Positions 26,528 through 38,043 are shown, counted from the stretch's first letter. The stretch: DNA of 64,000 bases from Vespula vulgaris (GCF_905475345.1 NC_066606.1:2028501-2092500); one strand, 5' to 3'. Program-made: numbers and translations. Notes: generated from the letters alone by a model not told the origin.

Positions 26528-26945
26528 CGTGTCGATTTATAACGTTCTAAAAATACTTACTTGTTTTTCTACGATTTAAACTTTAATATTTTATATAATA
26601 TGTTTATACATAACCAAAGATCTTTGAAATGATTCTTGATAATCGAAAGAACATGTCGGAAATTGGCTGCGTACAACATCGATAAGTAAGTAAGTTCTGT
26701 TATCGATAATAATCTCGGAATTTTGTATCAAATTATTTTATCGACGGTAAGTAATCTGTCGATAATAAATATTTTTAATATGATAAAATATTCTTCAGTC
26801 GGTAATGTTAGGTAGCTCTATCTTTCGATCAAAAATTGTATTAAAGAGACAAAACAACCATCTGAAGTGACAAGATGATAACTTCGTTTCTTGTCAGAAC
26901 AAATCTAACCTCTTTGGTGAAAGTGTTGAAGTATTATTTGAAAAA
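26528..26945. promoter_or_regulatory. Bidirectional promoter between MORN2-like gene and DDRGK1
   Basis: The two start codons face away from each other across 418 bp. The interval holds a perfect palindromic TATCGATA (26701-26708), a near copy CATCGATAAG (26677-26686) and GTCGATAATAA (26758-26768). TATCGATA is the DRE motif bound by DREF in Drosophila and is typical of housekeeping promoters. No TATA box sits at a plausible position. Confidence 0.6.
26701..26708. promoter_or_regulatory. DRE (DREF-type) site TATCGATA
   Basis: Perfect 8-bp palindrome about 245 bp from the DDRGK1 start and 175 bp from the MORN start. Function is inferred from the known insect promoter motif. Confidence 0.5.
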
Positions 26946-27901
26946 ATGGATATGTTTTTATTAATATTTTGTGTAATAGTTATTACACTTCTAATAACCG
27001 CATCCACGATGTATCTTCGTCGAAATAGAGGTATGATTTTATTTCATTATCTTTGTAGATTCTTCTTTATCAATAACTTATGGTACTTTTATAATTTCAA
27101 AGTTCTAACCTATGTAGGTCATAAGTTATTCAAATAACATTTCTTGTTATAGCTATGGAGAAAGAAAGACCTCAGGATCAAGCTGTAGAACGTCGACAAA
27201 TTAGACGAATAGTTGGTAATAGAAATGTTCGTCATCGTATACAAGTCAGAGTAAATGATCAGATAAATGCAAATGAAAATGGACAATTAGAGAATAATGA
27301 AGCGGAGGTAGATACACCTACGGATATATCGGATGGCAAAATTGGTGCTAAGAAACGGGCAAAATTAGCAGCTAAAGCTGAAAAGAAAGTACAAAGAGAA
27401 ATGAATAAAGTTGAACAGGAGAAACGTAAAAAGGAAGAAGAAAAGCGACAAAAAGAAAGGGACAAACAACGCGAAGAAGAACAAGACGAAGAAATGCGTC
27501 AAGAGGAGGAAGCTAGAAAACTTAGAGAACTGAAGGAACAACAGGAATACGAAGAATATTTAAAAATGAAGGAAATGTTTAGCGTGGAAGAGGAAGGTTT
27601 CCAAGAGGATGAAAATGTTTTACTGGAAGACATTAAGGAATATATAAAACTAAAAAAAGTAGTGTATCTAGACGATGTCGCTGCACATTTCTCACAAAAA
27701 ACAGCATTCGTCGTAGATAAGATTTTGGAGTGGCAAAAAACAGGTGATTTAACCGGTGTAATAGATGATCAAGGAAAATTCATTTATATTACTGAGAGCG
27801 AACTCGATGCTATTGTAAAATTCATTAAACGACGTGGTAGAGTTAGTATCTCTGAACTTTCTGAACATTCAAGTACATTAATAAATATAGGTTCAAATTA
27901 A
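26946..27901 (+). CDS. DDRGK1: DDRGK domain-containing protein 1 (UFBP1), 2 exons
   Basis: Exons 26946-27030 and 27153-27901 join in phase 1 to give 277 aa, slightly shorter than the roughly 310 aa usual for the family. Residues 3-21 form an N-terminal membrane anchor followed by YLRRNR. Residues about 88-170 are a highly charged E/K/R coiled coil. The C-terminal part (about 185-277) is the winged-helix/PCI-like domain, with LEDIKEYIKLKKVVYLDD, then ILEWQKTG and RRGRVSISEL. Family knowledge: DDRGK1 is an ER-membrane partner of UFL1 in protein ufmylation and ER homeostasis. The signature pentapeptide reads DDQGK (233-237) instead of DDRGK. The start is the first ATG (AAAAATGG). Confidence 0.95.
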
Positions 27902-28021
27902 AGTATTCCTGTAATGATACACCTATAGATTAAGGATACTATCTTTTAGAAATTTAATGAACGACGTGATTGAATGAATTAAGAAAAAAGGAAATGATTT
28001 TTGCGACTTGATAAAATGATC

Positions 28022-28027
28022 AATAAA
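28022..28027 (+). terminator. AATAAA polyadenylation signal of DDRGK1
   Basis: First canonical AATAAA after the stop at 27899-27901, giving a 3' UTR of about 140 bases. Another AATAAA occurs near 28286. Confidence 0.6.
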
Positions 28028-28116
28028 GTCGAAAGAGCGAAATCGATGGAAGAATGTCATGCAATTTTTGTCGTTATCAAATTTTTAATTATTAATAATA
28101 TACTATTGCACGCACA

Positions 28117-28119
<3 letters not shown>

Positions 28120-28177
<58 letters not shown>
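28120..28177 (+). repeat. (TA)n microsatellite
   Basis: TA dinucleotides over 58 bases, preceded by CACGCACACGCA. Confidence 0.95.
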
Positions 28178-28178
<1 letters not shown>

Positions 28179-28537
28179 TGTACATAGATTTTATATAAAG
28201 TTATAAACCACGATCAATATTTATCTATTTCTAATACTGTATGGAACGGTTTATGCATATACGAATATTGTATATTTATATATACAAATAAAAAAGAGAT
28301 GAATGTTTTGTTTCTGATCTCGATTTCTTTTATATATATTTATTTCGACAGAGATTAATAAACCGTGCACTTGAAATATTGTAAATATCTAAAAAAAAAA
28401 AAAAAACGAAACTTTACGTATATGTATACTAATTCTGGTAAAAAAATTATTATAATTTCGTGTGATTAAACTTTCACGATTTATAATAAAAAAATTTCTT
28501 ATATCTGTTTAATAATAAAAAATTAATATCGATCTCG

Positions 28538-28660
28538 AAGTGTCTCTAATTAAATGCAACTAATGATCTCCGACATACCTATCGCCATTAACAAAAAAAA
28601 AAGAAAAGAAAAGAAAAAAGAAAAATCATCCAATCTTTTTTAAGATTCCAATTTAGAGAA
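28538..28660 (-). pseudogene. Decayed copy of exon 1 of the MORN2-like gene
   Basis: Read on the minus strand, this segment matches the functional exon at 26527-26410. GAATCTTA(A/G)AAAAG is shared at the 5' end, then a pyrimidine-rich insertion of roughly 25 bases replaces part of the exon. The match resumes through a GGAGAT core to TTGCATTTAATTA and ACACTT. The reading frame is broken: there is a one-base deletion before the MORN core, and the MORN core reads GDRYVGDH followed by a TAG stop where the functional gene has GDTYDGDYA. The other two exons were not found nearby. DDRGK1 lies between the functional gene and this relic, so the copy was not a simple adjacent tandem. Confidence 0.72.
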
Positions 28661-30837
28661 ATAAAAAACAAAATAATAAAATTAAATGTTTCCAAGTGTA
28701 GAATCTATTCGTAGGATCTGAATAAAATTGGAATTTCCGAATTTTCTAATTTTCGTGGAATTACATCGATCTTTACTATCGCATTATTCGAAATTTAAAG
28801 ATTATAAATAACAATTTGTCTCGTTGCTCGACATTTCTTTTTTCTTTTATTTTTTGTCTGTTTTCTTTTCCTTCTCTTTTTTTTTTTCTTTAAATAAAAT
28901 TTTCCCGAGTTGTTACATAGAATCGAGATTACAAGAAAGAAGTCGATATGACAACATTTTGAATGAATATTGCATCAGATTCTAGTTTCTTCTCTTGAAT
29001 GTATAATTTATACAGTTGGGCACGGCTGAAGTGACGTTACAATAAATTTGCAGATGAATTTTAAGAAAAAAATTCATTTAATCTGTACTATTAATAAAAA
29101 AAAAAAAAGAAAAAAAGAAAAGAAGGAAAGAAAGAAAGAAAGTAAACAAAAATTCAATTAAATTCACGTTGTTAGAAAACTAGAAAAACAAATTATTTAA
29201 TTTACAGAAAAAAAAAAGAACAAAACAGATCTTTTGTTTCTTTCGTTTTTTATTCATTTATTTTTTTAAATTGAATAATTTTGTAAATTAGATTGAATAC
29301 TTCAAGTATCTTCGAAATAAATATATTTAATGAAACTTCATTTCTAAATGTATAGTTTATTAATAACTACGAACTACGTATAATATTTTGATGAATAACA
29401 AGGTTTATCCTATCCTTTTTTTCTCTTTCGAAATAATCTTTCAATTTTCAACGAATACTCTAGCCATAGTTATCTGTTGTAAATTTATAACCGAACGAGG
29501 AAAAAAATAATATTCTCTAGAGTCTACTTATTACTTCGAACGATTTGTTTCATTGAGATAAACGATCGTCCCATGTTGATTCATTTAACGACAGTATTAG
29601 GCCCTTTAGTACCATAACGTGTCACATTTTTCACTCTAAAATTAGTTCAGGAGCTAGAAAGAATCATTCACGATCTGATCTATCTACATATATCCTTTTC
29701 GATAATGGTTATTGACCCTCATACATTCAAAGTTATTTAAGATACATACGCATGTTTGTATTCAGAAATTTATCGATATTGTTAAAAAAAAAAAGAAAAA
29801 AAAGGAGAGAGAGAAAAACAAAAAATTGAGAAGTTATTCGATACAATTAATTTACAAAAAATCCTAATAAAAATAATATAAAAATAAAAATTTAATCGTA
29901 AAACTATCGTATGATTTGTAAATTTCTTAAAACTAACATGTATGTGTATATATATATTTAAATAAAATTTATATATTTAATAATTAAATATATATATATA
30001 TATATACCAATTTTAGTGAAATATGGTTGCTTAAAAATATATTGAAATTAAAAATATCTCCTAAATTGATCGTTTTTCTTTTTTTTATAAACAATTAAAT
30101 TTTTTTAAATATCCATTAATCAATTTAATAAATTTATACAAAATGATTGGATCTAACTAATGAAATAAAAAATATATCATCTAGTTTAAAAAAAAAAATA
30201 ATAAATAAAAAACAAAAAAGTGTTTTAAAATGCCCCACCCTATATACCTATTAATAATCAGAGATCACGATGCAATTCATTGCATTAAAAATTTGATAAG
30301 CATCGGAACGGAGACATTACTCATAGGAAAATATTCTAGCTTGTATACATTATTAATAGACCCATTAAATGCATGGTTGTTGTAAACAAGACGATATTTC
30401 ATTCACCAAATTAAAATAGAAAAATTTTTTTTCTTCCTTATCCTTTTTCTTTTCTTCTCTCTCATCTACAATATCAATTTAAAATATAAATATTAAACTG
30501 CATCGATAGATATTATGTTAATACTAATGAATTAATTAAATTAATTTTTTATATAAATAAAATATAAATATAAATTAGAAATCAAATAGTATTCAAATAT
30601 AATTCGAATTGAAATAATATATTTATATATCAACAATTCTTCGATTCTAATCGATTATAATGAAATAAAATTTTTTTTGATCGATCAACAAAAAGAGAAA
30701 AAAGTTTTATAATTTGGACCCATAGAAAATAAGGCCCCATGATCGTCACTCAATTCGCTTTATCGCAAATACGACCCTGATCGTTAAACTGATCGTCATT
30801 TTATAATAGCTCATTTAAATAAAGCAGAGATAATAGA

Positions 30838-30872
<35 letters not shown>

Positions 30873-31740
30873 CCTCTGTGTGCACGTGCGCGTTATGCAT
30901 ATATCTGCATTTAAAAAAAATATATATATGTATATATGTATAAAGTAAATTAGTACAAATTTAAATAATAAAAAAAAGTAACAATTAAGTTTCTTTCCTA
31001 ACTCTGTTTTTAACAAATTTATATACTAAATTTGTTAAATGTTTTTTGTATTATCATTTGTAAAAAATAATATTTTTAAAGGTCGGCTAATAAAGAAATA
31101 AGAATCCTAGATTGCACGTTATTCGCCTTATAATTAATACAGTCCTGTTCGTCAAACTATCTCACGATTCGCAAAAAAATTTTCCAGGAGATCGTTCGAG
31201 ACAAATCGAGAATCTTTCATCGATATTTAAAATTTTATTTCAGTATCGTTATTAAGTTTATACATACATACATACACAAATGTGTATATATATATATGTA
31301 AATATGTATATCTTTTTTATATATAATAATCAGATAAATATGATGAAACCAAAATTTGAATAAATAAAATGATCATCGATGAAACCATAATGGCAGCCGA
31401 CAATGGGCCCATCATTACAAGAATGTTAGACCTAACAAATATGCATATTTTTAACAATACTATATTACAAAAAATTTGTCAATAAAGATTTAAAAGAAAA
31501 AAAAAGAAAGAAAAAAAAAAGAAATAGTTCATACATTACTACAAGTTCTTCAATGACACGATACTGAACTATAATAAACGAAATAATTTGTTAGCAAATA
31601 TTAAAGAAACAAGAAAGAAAGAAAAATGCTAATAACAATAATAAAAAATACGAAGTGAAATAAATAAATAGTTCATAAATTGCTAAAGATTTTTTTTTTT
31701 TTAAGAACAAACAAAAAAAATATTACAAGAGCAAGGATCA
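28661..31740. other. Intergenic AT-rich gap
   Basis: No exon could be supported on either strand. It contains poly(A) and poly(T) interruptions, a TA run near 29990-30006 and a (GT)n run at 30842-30868. A few slightly less AT-rich words (GGCCCCATGATCGTC near 30730, GGGCCCATCAT near 31405) have no clear meaning. Confidence 0.55.
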
Positions 31741-31856
31741 CGCCTATTCTCGACTCACCCAACCACCCGCTCTGGTTACGCCCCTGTCTCCCACCATGTT
31801 AAAATCCTTTACTTGATCATCGAGTCGAAGAAAGGAGTGGTCGCTCGATGATTATG

Positions 31857-31895
31857 TATAAGGCAGGTAGAACGAAGCAACGGATTGGCAGTTCC
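31857..31895 (+). promoter_or_regulatory. TATA/initiator core promoter of an unrecognised small gene
   Basis: TATAAGG at 31857-31863 is followed 33 bases later by TTGGCAGTTC, an initiator-like site with the A at 31890. The 120 bases upstream are distinctly less AT-rich than the surroundings (ACCACCCGCTCTGG, CGCCCCTGTCTCCC region). The spacing is as expected for a TATA-driven start. A spliced unit follows. Confidence 0.55.
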
Positions 31896-33023
31896 TCTCC
31901 AAGTGTTTAGTCGAAACATTCGTTCAAAATAATATTTTCAACATTTTTGTTCTCTCATTATATATTTGAAAAATAACGAATAACGTTCTTCGCGGAATTT
32001 CATAATTTTCGCGAAACGTACTTTCGATAAAATTTTTCATTAAAAACGATTGCTCGAAGAATATAATATCAAGCGATTTATAACGATCAAACGTGATCAC
32101 TGATCATTTTCCTTTTACTTTTTTTCTTTTAAGATCATAAAGATCTATGTGTCGATGAGGTGCAAGGTTTTAGACTGTCAAGGAAACTCTCCGACGTTTT
32201 TACCAAGTGTCAGGTAAATATGGAACGAGAAAAGAAATTAAAGAAAGAAAAAGAAGGGAATATGTATTATTCGTTATTTTCATTTGATCTATCGATTTCT
32301 AAATCACGTAGATCACGTTTTATTTTTTATGAACGAAAGCGTACGCGTACGAAAAAGAGTGTGAATGTTTTTTTATATATTCTATCGGCTAAAAATTATT
32401 CGTTTTTGTATTTTTGCATTTTAAAAAAAGTAGAAAAGTTACCTACTGATATTTTGTTATAAGTATCGACAAGTTTTTCTTTCAAATAACGATTTAAAAA
32501 TATTTAAAAACGTATTAACTCGAATAAATGATCACCATTTTCTTGTGACACGATATATATCGTTTATGATCTCGTTCATTTTATTTTTTTTGTTTTTTCT
32601 TTTTGAAAAAGATTGGCAAAAAATCTTCGGACTCGCAAAGGAAGTCGTCGTGGTAACACTGGCAACCGATTGGAGTTATTAGTACTCGTCCATTTACATC
32701 ACGTACCGTAGAGTAAGTAATTAAAAAGAAAAAAAGAAGAAAAAAAGAAATTAAAACAGATATTTATATCGAAATGAATTTATTCTCAAATAATTTTCAA
32801 TGTGTTTTAGTTATCGATTAGAAGAACAAAGGACTCCGTATTGACTTTTATCGCAACTTTAAGCAAGTAATTAAGAGTAAATTCGAAAGCTGTTATCGAA
32901 TCATTACTAATCATCGTGGTCTAACAGATCTAAATTGGAAAGTCAAATTACAAATTACGAAAGACTCGTATTCCGAATTTCGAATTAGACGTTCGTTAGA
33001 AAAGGATATTAAACGATACAATT
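31890..33023 (+). other. Multi-exon 5' leader of the small gene
   Basis: Splice signals define a leader. Exon 31890-32213 ends at donor GTAAAT; an internal acceptor after CTTTTAAG at 32133 is an alternative. Exon 32612-32712 ends at donor GTAAGT. The last leader exon starts at 32811 after GTGTTTTAG and runs into the coding start at 33024. The last two leader segments contain no ATG at all in about 310 bases. The first exon contains a three-codon uORF at 32147 and a second start at 32155 whose frame would cross the splice and end at 32711 (52 codons). Confidence 0.45.
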
Positions 33024-33533
33024 ATGGTGTACACTAATATTGATGGGTCATTGATGGGCCCTTATCAAGAAATCAAGTCAGTATAATAAGATTATAATTT
33101 AATATAATAAGATATATATATATTATTTAATTTAATGAAATATCCATATATATATAATCAGATTAGTATATTATATTTATAATAACTTTTAATAATAGTT
33201 AATTAATTTAGACAACAAATATAATTTTAATATAATACATTATATATCTGTAAAAACGATATAGAAAACGACGAGATATTTCACATTAATATTTAATAAG
33301 AATTTATGTTAATTCTAAATTGCATTTAACTTACAAAAAAAAAACACATTTTTCTATCTACTCTACTTTTTATTTGGTTATTTAGGAAGGGTAACGACAA
33401 GCATAAATTGGATGGATCCAAAAAACAAACTCAACATCAGCAAAATATATATACGAAAAATGATAAAAAATATGGTGCTTGGGGACCAATTTATAAAAAT
33501 AAGGATAATTTCGTTAACATGCATATTTGTTAA
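33024..33533 (+). CDS. Unrecognised 66-aa protein, 2 coding exons
   Basis: Exon 33024-33076 (17 codons plus 2 nt, donor GTCAGT, the same donor word used by exon 1 of the dehydrogenase) joins exon 33386-33533 (acceptor GGTTATTTAG). Only the phase-2 join keeps the frame open, giving 201 nt including the stop. The protein starts MVYTNIDGSLMGPYQEIK. It is rich in Lys, Asn and Gln (11 Lys of 66), contains KKYGAWGPIYKNKD near the C-terminus and ends in Cys. There is no signal peptide, membrane helix or known motif. The start is the first ATG in its exon and an in-frame TAG lies 27 bases upstream. An AATAAA follows at 33761. I do not recognise the family. It could be a lineage-specific small protein, or the last exon could be mis-joined. 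Confidence 0.5.
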
Positions 33534-33534
33534 T

Positions 33535-33538
<4 letters not shown>

Positions 33539-33582
<44 letters not shown>
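33539..33582 (+). repeat. (TA)n microsatellite in the presumed 3' UTR
   Basis: TA run beginning five bases after the stop codon of the 66-aa frame. Confidence 0.9.
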
Positions 33583-33584
<2 letters not shown>

Positions 33585-33760
33585 TATACATTTTTAATTC
33601 ATCTTATTGTAACAAAATTAATGATTACTTAAAATTCAAAGTTTTTCATAATCCTTAAGTATACTTATAAGTTATACTTATTATTAACATAATATGATTG
33701 TATTGGTATAAATAATATTGTAACACTTACATTATATAAATTCTTATTATAAAGAGGAAA

Positions 33761-33766
33761 AATAAA
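33761..33766 (+). terminator. AATAAA polyadenylation signal of the small gene
   Basis: Canonical AATAAA about 230 bases after the stop codon at 33531-33533, followed by TTGGTTTACG. Confidence 0.5.
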
Positions 33767-34294
33767 TTGGTTTACGATTTGATTAATAAGCTCCCAGCTT
33801 AAAACAATTTCTTTGATCTTTAAACGATATAAACTTTAATATATAACGATATTATATATATATTAAAATCAATTCGTAGCAATCTGGCATCAATTTTTCC
33901 ATAACACTTTCCGATATAATGCATTATTTTAATCTTAACAAAATAATTCTTTTCAATGTATAGTTAAAAAAAAAAAAAAGAAAAACGAAAGAAAAGAAAA
34001 TAATTAATATAGATAAAAACGTATTAACGTTCTTTGCAAAAAAAAAAAAAAAAAAAAAGAAAAGAAAGATAAATGCAACGAATATAAAAACTATTCCCTA
34101 TTAAAAACCACAAAAATTATTCTTTCATTATTACATTCGTGTATTCGATTGTATCGAAATATTTAAGATAACTTCTTAATATACACCTAAACTTATTAAA
34201 TCATTTAACATTTATCGTAAGTACGATAAGATCGATCTGAACGTAGGAAGAAAGAGGATGAAATAAGCAAAACGAGATAAATAAATAAATAAAT

Positions 34295-34327
<33 letters not shown>

Positions 34328-34455
34328 TCCAAAAATAAATACCAATGGTATTAGCAGAATGAAGATGAGTCGAGGAAGAAGAATACGAGGATCGGTATAG
34401 ATAGTGACGGCACATCCGGTTTTGGGACGAGAAAATCCCGAATAGTTCGACGGGA

Positions 34456-34563
34456 AGTGAGTGAGTGAGTGAGTGAGTGAGTGAGTGAGTTAGTTAGTGA
34501 GTGAGTGAGAAAGCAAGCGAGCAAGCGAGCAAGTGAGTGAGTGAGTAAGTAAGTGAGTAAGTA
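34456..34563 (+). repeat. (GTGA)n / (GTAA)n / (GCAA)n tetranucleotide array
   Basis: GTGA units grade into GTTA, GCAA/GCGA and GTAA variants over 108 bases. The minus-strand translation is a leucine/threonine/serine-rich artefact. Confidence 0.9.
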
Positions 34564-34599
34564 GTAGGGGAAATAGTATGGAGAAGGGACGTATAAGCG

Positions 34600-34760
34600 G
34601 GTGAGCTTTACGGAGGGGTAAAAAGCTCGTGGAAGAGGAAAAAGCATCGTTGGTGACGGCCCTGTTGAGAAGAGTGAACCTGAATCCGTTGTTGCAGTCG
34701 GTTCCAGAACGTTAAATCGTTCGTTTCTAAGATTGTGCGGCCAAGTTTTAAAAAGTGTTA
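34600..34760 (+). promoter_or_regulatory. Candidate TATA-less promoter
   Basis: A GC-richer block (GGTGACGGCCCTGTTGAGAA, then GTTGCAGTCGGTTCC) stands out from its surroundings and includes an initiator-like TGCAGTCG at about 34696. The transcript would be able to reach the donor at 35521. Inference only. Confidence 0.3.
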
Positions 34761-35228
34761 AGAAGTTCAAATCCTAATTCATTCAGTATTCGCAAACACC
34801 TAAGCATCATATATTTATTTATTTATTTATTATATTGATTATGATTAGTATTGATTATTATTATTATTATTATTATTATTGATTATTATTTATTTATATT
34901 TATTGCACAAATTCATTCATTAGTTTACCGATTCGTTCATTCGTTCATCGATATTATCCATTCCGATCGATCGATCGATCGATTTACTTGGCCGAAGCCA
35001 ATTTTTTTTTTCTTTCTTTCTTTCTTTCTTTTTCATTATTCTACAAAAGAAGTAAAAGGGGGATGAAAGAAATAAAATAAAAAAAAGAAAAAGAAATCGT
35101 TCGACCTAGATAGAGTTTATCATCGTTTTTCGAAGAGTCAGTGTCTTTTCTTTCAAGAAAGAAGAGAATAAACAAGGGATATAAAGAAAGAGAAAGAGAA
35201 AAATAGATAGATAAATAGATCGATAGAA

Positions 35229-35231
35229 CTC

Positions 35232-35264
<33 letters not shown>

Positions 35265-35352
35265 TGAAATAAAGAAAAATAAGTGTCTTTGGTGTAACCA
35301 ACGAATACGCAAAGAGTAGTGTTCGAGACATGTACGTTTAACTGTACATCGC

Positions 35353-35392
<40 letters not shown>

Positions 35393-35394
35393 AA
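35229..35394 (+). repeat. (GATA)n and (GAAA)n microsatellites
   Basis: (GATA)n at about 35232-35264 and (GAAA)n at about 35353-35394, separated by unique sequence. Confidence 0.9.
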
Positions 35395-35514
35395 AGATAT
35401 AAAACGATACACGGCAGACGAGAGACGAAAGACGAGATACGAAACGAGAGACGAGAGAAGAGTGAAGAGACGAGACGAGACGAAACGGCGCTCTATTTTT
35501 GGGGGCCGACAAAC

Positions 35515-35520
35515 ATGCCG
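35515..35520 (+). other. Possible leader or two-codon start exon end (ATGCCG then GTGAGAAG)
   Basis: A GC-richer segment (GGCGCTCTATTTTTGGGGG) leads into ATGCCG directly followed by a strong donor GTGAGAAG at 35521. If spliced to the acceptor at 44764 the ATG would make a three-codon uORF ending in TAA, so this is more likely an untranslated leader exon. Weak evidence. Confidence 0.25.
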
Positions 35521-35608
35521 GTGAGAAGCTTTTGTACGATTATTCCTTCGCATGCTAGATTTCTCCTTTCGTCTTTCCGCACGCACTTCTTATCTTAATC
35601 CTCGATCC

Positions 35609-35639
<31 letters not shown>

Positions 35640-35786
35640 TATTTTTTTTTTCGAAATAAATACTTTGCGTTGCATAGCCGACGAGTTTGGCGCGTTGCAC
35701 GATCGAGCGAGTAAAAGTTTAAAAGGCACGATCGAGATTCGTTTGAGAGGATTTCGAATAAAAAAAAAAAAAAGAAAGAATGAAAA

Positions 35787-35817
<31 letters not shown>

Positions 35818-36388
35818 AAGGATTCAATAGAGGGTAGCAGGATGATTGGGTGGGCGAGAAGCAAGAGAAGAGGGTTGGTTGGTCTTAAATCGGAACGTTA
35901 AATTAATCACATTCTCGAAGTGCCTCGAACACCGTAAGAACACCGTAATTCTAAATTCGAAAGGAAAAACCTAATTTTATTCTTTCGGTTCGATCTTCCG
36001 AATTCTTAGAAAGGACGTAGTCAATTTGGAAAAATCGACGAGAGGTATTTCTTTCTGTTTCTTTATTATATCCTTCTTCTTTTTATTGTTATTATCGTTA
36101 TTGTTATTTCTTATTTATCAATGATTATTTGTCTGGTTATGATTCTTAATGTTTTATAAACGATTCTATAAAGATTTTCTATCATCTATTGATTAATTAT
36201 TTATTAATAACTCCCTTTATTATATATATATATAATCTATTATTATAAATAAAACAAGATTTTGTAATAAAATCGTCAGATTAAAATTCTTAATATAAAC
36301 GACGATATAAAAATTTGCATTATCTACTGATAATCTAATAATTTCCTTTATTATATACATACATACATTCATATATACACTTTGTATA

Positions 36389-36422
<34 letters not shown>

Positions 36423-36790
36423 AATCAGCTTAGAATTATAACGATAAAGATAACAAGATTAATACGAAACAAGAAGTAATCCAAAAAAAAAAAAGAAAAA
36501 AAAGAGCAATTGATTCTTTCTCTCTTTCTCTCACCTTCCCACTTCATTCTTATACTATTATATTATATAGCGGTATAAAAAAAAAAATAGAGATATTCCA
36601 TTTTTAAAAATGCTCCCCGACGATGAATATCGGTCTCCTCGACTATGACGACGAGGAAGAAAAAAGAAACACGTAGAAACAATTCTGAGCGGAAATAGAA
36701 CTTCCTCCTTCGCGTACCAAGACGCTGACTCCTCTCTCTCTCTCACTCTCTCTCTTTCTTTGAGATGGGACGTTACACCTAAATTTCAAT

Positions 36791-36791
36791 G

Positions 36792-36881
<90 letters not shown>
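36791..36881 (+). repeat. (CT)n microsatellite
   Basis: CT dinucleotides with two TTC slips over about 90 bases. The minus-strand Arg-Glu repeat frame is an artefact. Confidence 0.95.
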
Positions 36882-38043
36882 CTCGAAAATTCACGTTAAT
36901 GCTTGTTGCATATCCGTCTAGGTACCAACGCCTTCTTCCTCTTCTTTCTCTTTTTCTTTTTCTTCTTCTTCTTCTTCTTTTCTAGGGTGCTATTTTTATC
37001 GGCACCCAATAGTCACTCGTCAAGTCTCCGTATAAGAACACGCAACCCCTCGCGAACAGCCGGAGGTGTACTAACCAAAGTCCCCTACGTCGTTTAAACG
37101 TCTATCCTATTCTATCCTATCGTGAAAAACGCGAGAAATATACTTCTTCTTCTTTTTCAATCACGAAGATGAATCTCCCCTTTTACAACCCACCTCACCC
37201 TATCCTACAACACCCCACTTCCTTCATACCCCACCCACCTTCATTCTATCTTTCTTTCTCTCTCTTTTTCTATCGTCTCCTCCCACTCGGCCCACTACAC
37301 CTCCCCCTTCACCCTCCCACCCTCCACCCCGATTAACACGAGGACGAGTTTACGAGGGTTATATTCATTGGGGAATATAGACCCACGTGCTGCTTCGAAA
37401 GAAAATTCTTTTTGAAAGGAACAGCTATATAAATAAAAGGTTCGAAAAATTTGATATATATATATAATATATATATATATTATTTTATATATTTGAAAAG
37501 TTTATCTAATGAAACATTTGAATGAAATTAAAATCGCTATTTAACTCACTCACTCACGCAGGTTTTTATTCGGTCAAGTAATATTAAAGTGGAAGTTTGT
37601 TTAACGAGAAATAGAAAAATGTATGAAAGTAAACAAAAAGAGAAAAAGGGAAAGTAAAATAGAAAAGTTAAAAGAAAGTTAAAGTAAAAGGAAAGATCTA
37701 AGAAATCAATTTATGAAATTTCCAGTGAAAAAAATCGCGATCATTATTAATATCATTTGTCTCTCTCTCTCTCTCTCTTTTTTTTTTATCAATCGTTCAA
37801 TTTTTTCCCCTTCGATTTTTTATATTATTTATATTATATTATTCATTTTTCTTTTTATTATCGTTTCTATAATATTTATTATTATGTTTTCCTTTGAGAA
37901 TAATGAACGAAAGTCGATGAATGATTTTTCTTCTCGTTTAATTTCTAAGACGGTCTACATTCCAACCCCATAGAAATGTCATTTACCATGCTGATCTCTC
38001 TTTTCCCTTGGCTACGTACCGCACGTGCTCATCCCTTTTAGGG

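Noticed and set aside
35041..35586. Several overlapping minus-strand frames rich in Leu/Ser/Phe/Tyr
   Set aside because: They are translations of GATA, GAAA and GA repeats with no splice context or protein-like composition.
36995..37020. GGGTGC...GCACCC stem-loop
   Set aside because: Only six base pairs around an 11-base loop in a pyrimidine-rich promoter-like patch; this is expected by chance in a window of this size.
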